A DNA stretch of 64,000 nt, taken from NCBI RefSeq assembly GCF_900149705.1, contig NZ_LT703001.1:1922001-1986000 (forward strand), in the 5' to 3' direction. The stretch's first letter is position 1, and every line of letters begins with the position of its first letter. The DNA comes from Sphingorhabdus sp. Alg231-15 (GTDB lineage Bacteria; Pseudomonadota; Alphaproteobacteria; Sphingomonadales; Sphingomonadaceae). The notes beneath the pieces were generated by a model, which ran no database searches, had not been told where the DNA came from, and was given only the letters and a program-made list of their open reading frames with translations. Shown here in pieces: positions 22,262 through 28,890 of the stretch. The position numbers and the translations under genes are program-made.

Positions 22262-22882
22262 TCAACCGGCAATGCTCGGACGAGCTTCCACCTTTGCGCG
22301 CCACTGCGCAAGATTTTTACAATCCGCAGGGGTTTCGACGCCAGCAAAATCGGCAAAACCAAGACCGGCAAAGGCCGTAATGTCGGCGACCGAGAACGTA
22401 TCGCCGGCAAGATAAGCTTGCTCAGCCAGCACACCATCAAGGTAGTACATGGTCGAGACAGCCCGTTCCTTTTGATGGTTGCCCCATTCCGCGCACTGAT
22501 AGATTTCTATCGCTTCCCCCAGTCCGGGCGTAGCATGATGAAAATAGGTGCCGACCGCGTCGAGCAATCCCGCCTCGGCGCGGCGCTGCATCATCGCGAT
22601 CACCCCGCGCTCTTTCGGCGTTTTTCCGGTCAGCTCCTGCTCATCGGTCAGATTATCGATATATTCCGTGATCGCACTGCATTCCGAGATGGTCGTCCCG
22701 TCGTCCAGTTCCAGCACTGGCACGGCCGCTGATGGATTCTTCTTCACAAATTCAGGTCTCCGATGTTCGCCTTCGGGTACATTGATGGAGATGAATTCAA
22801 CTTGATCGAACAAGCCTTTTTCTTTCAGCGCAATGCGAACACGCGCCGGATTGGGGAAACCTTCAAAATCATAAATCTTCAT
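22262..22882 (-). CDS. glutathione S-transferase family protein
   Basis: Cytosolic GST of 206 aa. The thioredoxin-like N-domain opens MKIYDFEGFPNPARVRIALKEKG and includes the glutathione-contact ECSAITEYID; the helical C-domain contains SVADITAFAGLGFADFAG. First gene of a GST-cupin pair, divergent from a TetR gene with two operator-like palindromes between them (22905-22920 and 22950-22965). A role in detoxifying electrophiles under TetR control is likely by analogy. Confidence 0.94.
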   Translation of the reverse strand: MKIYDFEGFPNPARVRIALKEKGLFDQVEFISINVPEGEHRRPEFVKKNPSAAVPVLELDDGTTISECSAITEYIDNLTDEQELTGKTPKERGVIAMMQRRAEAGLLDAVGTYFHHATPGLGEAIEIYQCAEWGNHQKERAVSTMYYLDGVLAEQAYLAGDTFSVADITAFAGLGFADFAGVETPADCKNLAQWRAKVEARPSIAG

Positions 22883-22904
22883 GGTCAGGGCCTTTCTTGC
22901 TAAT

Positions 22905-22920
22905 TACCTATCGATAGGTA
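22905..22920. promoter_or_regulatory. TetR-type operator, proximal to the GST gene
   Basis: TACCTATCGATAGGTA, a perfect 16-bp palindrome 23 bp upstream of the GST start. It shares the half-site CCTATC/GATAGG with a second element at 22950-22965, so both are probably bound by the divergent TetR regulator. Confidence 0.7.
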
Positions 22921-22949
22921 GGTATCACTGGAATCACACTTGATCAACC

Positions 22950-22965
22950 CCTATCTTGTGATAGG
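22950..22965. promoter_or_regulatory. second TetR-type operator with 4-bp spacer
   Basis: CCTATC-TTGT-GATAGG: the same half-sites as the palindrome at 22905-22920 but opened by four bases. It ends 12 bp before the TetR start codon. The centres of the two elements are 45 bp apart. Confidence 0.6.
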
Positions 22966-22977
22966 TAAACGAAACAG

Positions 22978-23532
22978 GTGGGAGCATGCACGATTAGCAA
23001 GCGCGAACAGATATTGGATATTGCCGAACGCGGCTATCGCCAAGGCGGCTTTGCGGGGCTTAGCTTTCGCGACATTGCTGCTGCGCTCGATATGAAAAGT
23101 GCGTCGGTACACTATCATTTCCCGCACAAGGAAGATCTCGGCAAGGCTGTGGTCGAACGATATACTGAAAACTTGCTGGATAGTCTGGGTGCACCAGACG
23201 CACCAAGCGATACCGTAAAAAATCGCCTCGCCCGCTTGGTGAACGCCTATCAAGCGGCCTATGCTGAAGGTGAAAGCAGCTGCCTGTGCGCGGTCCTGGG
23301 ATCGGTTAGTCCGCAGTTACCTCTTGCTGTACAAGAGGCGGTGAACAGCTATTTCACGCGGCTTATGACATGGACAGAAACAGCTCTGGCCGAAACGGAG
23401 CCGTCCTCAAATCTCAACGCCCCTCATATTATTTCCGCCTTGCAAGGAGCAATGATCCTGTCGGTCGCTATGGGTGATGCGCGCTATCTTGATGAGGTTG
23501 CAGAGAATGTAGCTGGAAAGAGTGATATTTAG
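22978..23532 (+). CDS. TetR family transcriptional regulator
   Basis: Regulator of 184 aa with an N-terminal TetR helix-turn-helix (about residues 8-55: ILDIAERGYRQGGFAGLSFRDIAAALDMKSASVHYHFPHKEDL) and a variable ligand-binding domain. The start is a GTG at 22978; the only nearby ATG is out of frame. It is divergent from the GST-cupin operon and surrounded by matching palindromes, so it probably represses that operon and itself. Cysteines in SSCLCAV could sense electrophiles, as in NemR-like proteins; this is inference. The stop codon abuts the GTG of the next gene. Confidence 0.92.
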   Translation: MGACTISKREQILDIAERGYRQGGFAGLSFRDIAAALDMKSASVHYHFPHKEDLGKAVVERYTENLLDSLGAPDAPSDTVKNRLARLVNAYQAAYAEGESSCLCAVLGSVSPQLPLAVQEAVNSYFTRLMTWTETALAETEPSSNLNAPHIISALQGAMILSVAMGDARYLDEVAENVAGKSDI

Positions 23533-24489
23533 GTGACGGCCTTCCTGATCATTCCCTTGGCTTTTCTGCTTGGCTTTGCGTTGGTTCGGGCAGCAACTTG
23601 TACCGTTGCAGCTACGATGCGCTGGATAGATGATGGTAAGATGGACTGGTTGTTCGGCTTGCTTATCGTTGCATCCTGGGCTGGGCTGGTATTGTTTCTG
23701 CTTCTGCAATATTCCGGACGGGCCCATATTCCTGTCGACATCGAAATTGGCTGGCAGCTGTTTTTCGGCGCGGCAATCATGGGGGTGGGGGCGCTCATTA
23801 ATCGCGGCTGTTTTGTTGGCACAGTTGGTTATATTGGGGCAGGCAAGTTCAGCTATATCTTGACCTTTGTCGGTCTGGCACTCGCCATGTTATTGTTGCG
23901 TGTCGAGACGCTTAACCCCTTTGGCCCGGTGGTGGCGATCGGACGAACCGCAATCGAAGACAGTATCGTCAAGCAGGCCGTGCTGCTCGGTTTTGCATCC
24001 CTATCTTTGCTCAGTCTCTGGCTAATCATCGTCAAACGCAACATGGCGATGCTCGCCTTGCTCACGATCGGTGTCACTGCCGCGCTTATCTATGGCACGC
24101 GCCCGGAATGGTCCTATGCGGCGGTGCTCAATAGTCTGATCGCTGGCCAGGGCCTGTCCGTCGGCATGACGGTCGAGCTTGCGGTCATCGCTTTGTTTGC
24201 TGGAGCAGTTTTCAGCAGCTGGTTGAAAAATAAATTCCATCCGCAATTCGGGACGTGGAAGCTGGCCGCTGCAAATCTGGCTGGCGGGTTTCTGATGGGT
24301 ATTGGTGCTGCAACCGTGCCGGGTGGCAATGATGTATTACTGATGTGGACCGCGCCCGGTCTCACCTTTTATGGTGCCGTCGCTTATCTGGTGATGATCG
24401 CAACCATTGCGGCCATGCTGTTGGCCATGCCCTATGTCACAAAAGCCATCGCCCGGAGCCCGTGGTTGCAGAAACCTATGCGCGAATGA
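23533..24489 (+). CDS. YeeE/YedE family membrane transporter
   Basis: Integral membrane protein of the YeeE/YedE (sulfur transport, DUF395) family, 318 aa, with about eight to nine hydrophobic helices. The characteristic GxxxxRGCFVGT element near residue 90 (LINRGCFVGTVGY) and a second half with GGFLMGIGAATVPGGN are conserved; family members import thiosulfate or related sulfur species. The GTG start at 23533 follows the TetR TAG with no gap and in the same frame; GGAAAGAG lies about 11 nt upstream. It overlaps the convergent asparaginase-like gene by 14 bp. Not paired with a second YeeE half or a TusA protein here. Confidence 0.88.
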   Translation: MTAFLIIPLAFLLGFALVRAATCTVAATMRWIDDGKMDWLFGLLIVASWAGLVLFLLLQYSGRAHIPVDIEIGWQLFFGAAIMGVGALINRGCFVGTVGYIGAGKFSYILTFVGLALAMLLLRVETLNPFGPVVAIGRTAIEDSIVKQAVLLGFASLSLLSLWLIIVKRNMAMLALLTIGVTAALIYGTRPEWSYAAVLNSLIAGQGLSVGMTVELAVIALFAGAVFSSWLKNKFHPQFGTWKLAAANLAGGFLMGIGAATVPGGNDVLLMWTAPGLTFYGAVAYLVMIATIAAMLLAMPYVTKAIARSPWLQKPMRE

Positions 24490-24955
24490 AACGGTGCGCG
24501 TCGCGATCCTTCTTGGTAATCGCAGGATCGAATACTTCGCCGTTCATCGCGATATAGACGCCATGTGGCAATGTCTGGGTAGCGGCCAGTGCAAAGCCGA
24601 CATTAAATTCAGCATCGCTATTGCGTAAGGTTGCCGGCTGCATGGCACCCGTCAATACGATGGTTTTATTCTTTATATCCGCCAGGACCATTCCGGTCTG
24701 CACCATCGTATCAGTGCCATGCGTCACGAGAATTTTGTCCGCATCGCTGGCTGCCACTGCGTCATAAATTGCCTTCCGATCATCGTCGGTAAGCTCGAGA
24801 CTATCCTTGCGCATCAGTTGCGTCACCCGGTGCGGAACATAGACATTATTTTCCATCAATATGTCGGGTAAAGGAGTCGGACCGATATGATATTCCGACA
24901 GTGCATCGAAATAAATCTTGTCGATCGTTCCGCCAGTTGTGAAAATATCGATCAT
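24476..24955 (-). CDS. single-domain asparaginase-like protein
   Basis: Corresponds to the N-terminal half of L-asparaginases (PF00710) only: 159 aa against about 330 in full enzymes. Both catalytic threonine motifs are kept, TTGGTI (nucleophile T10) and THGTDTM (T81/D82), as is LTGAMQP. The C-terminal domain, which helps complete the active site across the dimer in classical enzymes, is absent. The start at 24955 shares one base with the upstream stop (TGATG), so it is translationally coupled to the DUF3291 gene. Short asparaginase-domain proteins occur in other proteobacteria; the reaction is unproven. Confidence 0.88.
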   Translation of the reverse strand: MIDIFTTGGTIDKIYFDALSEYHIGPTPLPDILMENNVYVPHRVTQLMRKDSLELTDDDRKAIYDAVAASDADKILVTHGTDTMVQTGMVLADIKNKTIVLTGAMQPATLRNSDAEFNVGFALAATQTLPHGVYIAMNGEVFDPAITKKDRDAHRFIRA

Positions 24956-25455
24956 CAGGCGCATTCATCCAGAACAGGAATAGCAGGCGTTCCGTCCGGC
25001 GCGTCAAACGGCTGGCGGAAAGTGAAGGCGTCGGCTGACACTCCATGCTGCTCTAGCAGGTCGATTTTCCCCAAACCTTCTTCCACCGAAGGAATATGAC
25101 CGATCGGAATCCACCATAAGGCTTGATAAACATCAATATGCTCAGCCCATTCTTTGCGGCGGCGCATGATCGCAAGATGTTCCGAATTTTTGTAAACAAA
25201 ATCCCCGAGCGACTGGACATCTTCCCAAACCGACATGTTCACAGCCAGACGCGGATCGTCCGGAACCGGATCAATATCGACGGCATCATTGCCCTCACCC
25301 ACCAACCGCCAGACAAATCCGGGCGCTTCGTCCGCCAGTGCGTTTACCGGGTCAAGAGCATCCATAAAGTCGCCATTGGCCGGATGATCTTTCTCCCGTT
25401 TGAAACGCAGGATATTAATCTGTGCGAGATGATATCCTCTTATGTCGCTATTCAT
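24955..25455 (-). CDS. DUF3291 domain protein
   Basis: Soluble 166-aa protein of the DUF3291 family (distantly related to antibiotic-monooxygenase-like ferredoxin folds). Recognised by YHLAQINILRFK at the start, APGFVWRLVGEGNDA in the middle and the WEDVQSLGDFVYKNSEHLAIMRRRKEWAE block. Biochemical role unknown. It starts within the lysS end (ATGA overlap, 4 bp) and its stop overlaps the asparaginase-like start, so three genes form a tight operon. Confidence 0.87.
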   Translation of the reverse strand: MNSDIRGYHLAQINILRFKREKDHPANGDFMDALDPVNALADEAPGFVWRLVGEGNDAVDIDPVPDDPRLAVNMSVWEDVQSLGDFVYKNSEHLAIMRRRKEWAEHIDVYQALWWIPIGHIPSVEEGLGKIDLLEQHGVSADAFTFRQPFDAPDGTPAIPVLDECA

Positions 25456-27059
25456 GACAGCGCCTCCGCGATCAGCTTGCGTGTATTGTCGACACCATAG
25501 AGCGCGATGAAACTGCCCATGCGCGGGCCTTGCGAGCTGCCCAGCAAGGTCTCGTAAAGCGCTTTGAACCAGTCACGCAGATTGTCGAAGCCGCCCTCTT
25601 TGCCGATTGTATAGACAATCGTCTGGATGTCCTCGGCCGCTGCATCGTCAGGCAACGCATCCAGTTCGCTGTCCAGCCGCTCCAGCGCGGCCAATTCGAC
25701 GCCTTCCGGTTTCCGCCGCCGCAATGTCGGCGCGATGAAATCCTTGTGATAAGCCATCGCATTACCGATCAACTCATCCAGATCAGGATATTTCTCCGGC
25801 GTCGCATCCGGCGCATATTGACGCAAATAGCCCCAAATCTGTTCTCGGTCCGCGTCGCCCATCACACCCACCAGATTGAGCAGCAACCCGAAAGTCACCG
25901 GAATTGTATCGGACGGTACATCTCCACCGTGGACATGGTGCACAGCGTTACCCAATTGCTTGTCAGGGGCCTGCTCATGCCAGTTCGCGCGAAACTGAAA
26001 ATACTCGTCCACAGCTTTTGGGATCACACCCATATGCAGCTGCTTGGCTGATTTGGGTTCGCGGAAGATATAGAAAGCAAGGCTGTTTTCGGAGCCATAG
26101 CGCAGCCATTCCTCCAGGCTCAGACCATTGCCTTTCGATTTGGAAATCTTCTCGCCTTTTTCATCCAGAAACATTTCATAGATCAGGCCGTCAGGCTTGC
26201 GGGCGCCTAGCACCTTGGCAATCTTGCCGGATTGCACACCGCTGTCCGTCAAATCCTTGCCGTACATTTCATAATCAACGCCCAGAGCAACCCAACGCAT
26301 CGCCCAGTCGACTTTCCACTGCAGTTTGGCGCCGCCGGTGAGAGCGTTATGTTCAATCATCTGGCCGTCATCTTCAAACCGAACAATGCCCGCCTCAGCA
26401 TCGACAATCTCGACTGGGACCTGCAGAACATGGCCAGTTTTCGGACTGATCGGCAAGATGGGTGAATAGGTTGCCTGCCGTTCCTTGCCGAGCGTGGGTA
26501 GCATGATGTCGAGAATTTGCTGGTTGCGCGCGAGCACCAGTTTCAGCGTCTCGTCAAAGGCACCGGATGTATATTGCTCGGTTGACGACATAAACTCATA
26601 GTCAAAGCCAAAGCGATCAAGAAATGCGCGCAGCATTGCGTTATTATGCGCCGCAAAACTATCATACTCTGTGTCAAACGGGTTCGGCACCTGTGTCAGC
26701 GGCTTATGCAGATGCTCGGCTAGCATATCCTGATTGGGCACATTGGTCGGCACTTTGCGAAAGCCGTCCATATCATCGGAAAAGGCAATCAACCGCGTCG
26801 AGTTGCCGGTCAATACCTCATAAGCGCGCCGGACCATGGTGGTGCGCAACACTTCGTTGAACGTACCGATATGCGGCAGGCCGGATGGCCCATATCCGGT
26901 TTCAAACAACATTGGCTCGCCACCGGGCTTGGGCGCAGGCGCACCGCGCTCACCACGATAGCGTTTGAGCAATTTGCGGGCTTCTTCAAAAGGCCATGCT
27001 TTGGATTGCTGTGCTGCTTCACGATAGTCGGTCACGATGAGATAGTCCTGTTCAATCAA
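25452..27059 (-). CDS. lysS: class I lysyl-tRNA synthetase
   Basis: Archaeal-type class I LysRS, 535 aa, charging tRNA-Lys. The HIGH signature is GPSGLPHIGTFNE (HIGT at 63-66) and the KMSKS signature is KISKSKGNG (304-308) in the Rossmann catalytic domain; the C-terminal part is the alpha-helical anticodon-binding cage. Class I LysRS replaces the class II enzyme in alphaproteobacteria, so this is probably the only housekeeping copy. It leads an operon with a DUF3291 gene and an asparaginase-like gene through overlapping start/stop codons. Confidence 0.97.
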   Translation of the reverse strand: MIEQDYLIVTDYREAAQQSKAWPFEEARKLLKRYRGERGAPAPKPGGEPMLFETGYGPSGLPHIGTFNEVLRTTMVRRAYEVLTGNSTRLIAFSDDMDGFRKVPTNVPNQDMLAEHLHKPLTQVPNPFDTEYDSFAAHNNAMLRAFLDRFGFDYEFMSSTEQYTSGAFDETLKLVLARNQQILDIMLPTLGKERQATYSPILPISPKTGHVLQVPVEIVDAEAGIVRFEDDGQMIEHNALTGGAKLQWKVDWAMRWVALGVDYEMYGKDLTDSGVQSGKIAKVLGARKPDGLIYEMFLDEKGEKISKSKGNGLSLEEWLRYGSENSLAFYIFREPKSAKQLHMGVIPKAVDEYFQFRANWHEQAPDKQLGNAVHHVHGGDVPSDTIPVTFGLLLNLVGVMGDADREQIWGYLRQYAPDATPEKYPDLDELIGNAMAYHKDFIAPTLRRRKPEGVELAALERLDSELDALPDDAAAEDIQTIVYTIGKEGGFDNLRDWFKALYETLLGSSQGPRMGSFIALYGVDNTRKLIAEALS

Positions 27060-27147
27060 TTAGGTCGTTTATTTTTCTTGGTTCTGCGCCAATAGTAGCA
27101 TTACCGTCTATAGCAAGTTAGAACAGCACAAAAGCAGGAGATTTCAA

Positions 27148-27714
27148 ATGGGTGCATTGATCGCGGGCGTGTTGCTTTGGAGCATCGTTCATCTTGTCAA
27201 ATCGGTCGCTCCGGGCCTGAGAACCAACATTCGGACGAAAATAGGAGAAGGCCCGCATCAAGGACTTGTGGCGTTGTTGATTGTCGCTGCGATAGCCTTG
27301 ATGATCTATGGCTGGCGCACGGCTCAATATGAATTTGTCTATGATCCGCCAACCTGGGGCCGGCATCTCAATATGCTGTTGATGGTCTTTTCGATTTTCC
27401 TGTTCGGCGCAGCGCAGGGCAAATCCCAGATCAAACAGTTCATACGCCATCCGATGCTGACCGGCATGCTGGTCTGGGCCGCCGGCCATTTGATCGCAAA
27501 CGGTGACAGCCGTTCAGTCGTACTTTTTGGCGGTCTCGGCCTATGGGCACTAATCTCGATTTTCACGGTTTCCCGCAACGAGGGTGTTTGGGTCAAACCA
27601 ACAGAGACGGCAACGGTTGGCCGTGAGGTGATGGGCATGGTGATCGCGCTGGTGCTCTACGCTGTCTTATTCGGAGCGCATCGTTTCTATACCGGCGTCG
27701 CGCTAGTGGGCTGA
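27148..27714 (+). CDS. NnrU family membrane protein
   Basis: Integral membrane protein of the NnrU family, 188 aa with about six hydrophobic segments. Conserved HxxK/S and RHP elements are seen (SIVHLVKSVAP at the start; IRHPMLTGMLVWAAGHLIANGD in the middle). NnrU is linked to nitric-oxide/nitrite metabolism in some alphaproteobacteria and is related to isoprenylcysteine methyltransferase-like membrane proteins. No denitrification genes are adjacent. AGGAG lies about 9 nt before ATG 27148. Confidence 0.9.
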   Translation: MGALIAGVLLWSIVHLVKSVAPGLRTNIRTKIGEGPHQGLVALLIVAAIALMIYGWRTAQYEFVYDPPTWGRHLNMLLMVFSIFLFGAAQGKSQIKQFIRHPMLTGMLVWAAGHLIANGDSRSVVLFGGLGLWALISIFTVSRNEGVWVKPTETATVGREVMGMVIALVLYAVLFGAHRFYTGVALVG

Positions 27715-27729
27715 TTTACATCGGGCAAT

Positions 27730-28890
27730 ATGTTCAAAAACCGCTCTTATCCCTCTCTGCCAAATGATAGGTTGCTACAAGAACGAACCTTGAGGCTGAA
27801 CCAAGAAGCTATCCTTTGGGAACAAGCCTATCGGCCTCGAAATTTATGGCTTTCGCTGATGTTCGTTGTGGCCTTTGTGCTGCTTTTCATAACAGCAGGA
27901 ATGTATTTCCTGATCTATGGATCGGATAGCACAAAGAGCTTGGCCACCATTCTGTCTGGTCGCGAAATACAGCTAGCAGAACTATCCGAGACTATTCTGC
28001 CCTTATGCTTTATTCTTATACCGATATGGATACTGCTTAAGCTAGCTCATGATATCCGGGTATCGAGAAGTTCAAAATTGCAGATTAGCAAAAGCTTTTT
28101 GGTACATGATTTGGGAAATAAAAAAATCGCTTGGTCTCTGAAAGATGTCCTATTGGTCGAAGCGGTCCCGCTAACAAAGGGGCGTCAGCAGCTTATTTTC
28201 AACCTCTCGGATATCAACAAGCAAGGTGAAAACAAGACACTTGATACAGTAGGAATTTTTGATCCTTCCCTAATCAGGTCAGCATTGTCACATAGCCAAG
28301 TTCCACTGGAAATAGATCCATCACTTACTATTTTTGAACATGATTATGAATCGGAAATGCTTGCTCCGGGAGAAACAGTCTACTGGTCGGAGCGGCTCGG
28401 TCTGGGTGCAATTCAGCGGTCCCATATTATGATATTTGGTCTATTTGGAGCCGTATTTTCTTCTTTTGTATTTTGGGTCATTCATGTCTGGACATATGAT
28501 GGCGAGAAACCAGCATTTTGGTTTCCGACGTCTGTGCTTTTCTCTCTATTGCCCATATTCCTGCTTGGGTTCCCACTGCTCGGGGCCTGGATAGAAATTC
28601 GCAAGGGCTTTCATGATCTTGTCGCAAGTATTTTTGGTAGAACGATGATCACCAATCAACGGATCATAACAACACGCCCATTTAGAAAAGAAATATATCG
28701 CGCGATAAGAAATGACATAGTTTCCGATGCTACTCTTGTTAAAGAAGGCAGGTTCGGCGGTTGGATCATGGTGGAGACATGTACGTCGGATAATGGTAGT
28801 TCCGAAATGCTGTACAACAATATCGATCTTACGGGAGTGAAGAACGCGAACGAGGCGTTGATCGCTATACAGAAAATGGCCCGTTTATGA
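27730..28890 (+). CDS. membrane protein with PH-like C-terminal domain
   Basis: Unnamed 386-aa membrane protein. Paired hydrophobic helices lie at about 40-65 and 88-110, and again at about 235-262 and 270-294. The segment after each pair has the beta-rich pattern of bacterial PH domains: the C-terminal one begins RTMITNQRIITTRPFRKEIY, where TNQRI is the usual bPH signature. The middle region (about 115-215) may be a second PH-like unit. Codon use is more AT-rich than in the flanking genes. It overlaps the helicase gene by 4 bp (ATGA), so production is coupled to it. No function is assigned. Confidence 0.75.
   Translation: MFKNRSYPSLPNDRLLQERTLRLNQEAILWEQAYRPRNLWLSLMFVVAFVLLFITAGMYFLIYGSDSTKSLATILSGREIQLAELSETILPLCFILIPIWILLKLAHDIRVSRSSKLQISKSFLVHDLGNKKIAWSLKDVLLVEAVPLTKGRQQLIFNLSDINKQGENKTLDTVGIFDPSLIRSALSHSQVPLEIDPSLTIFEHDYESEMLAPGETVYWSERLGLGAIQRSHIMIFGLFGAVFSSFVFWVIHVWTYDGEKPAFWFPTSVLFSLLPIFLLGFPLLGAWIEIRKGFHDLVASIFGRTMITNQRIITTRPFRKEIYRAIRNDIVSDATLVKEGRFGGWIMVETCTSDNGSSEMLYNNIDLTGVKNANEALIAIQKMARL

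Noticed and set aside
22941-22950. TTGATCAA as an FNR half-site between GST and tetR
   Set aside because: The four-base spacer of the FNR consensus is missing; the TetR palindromes explain the region better.
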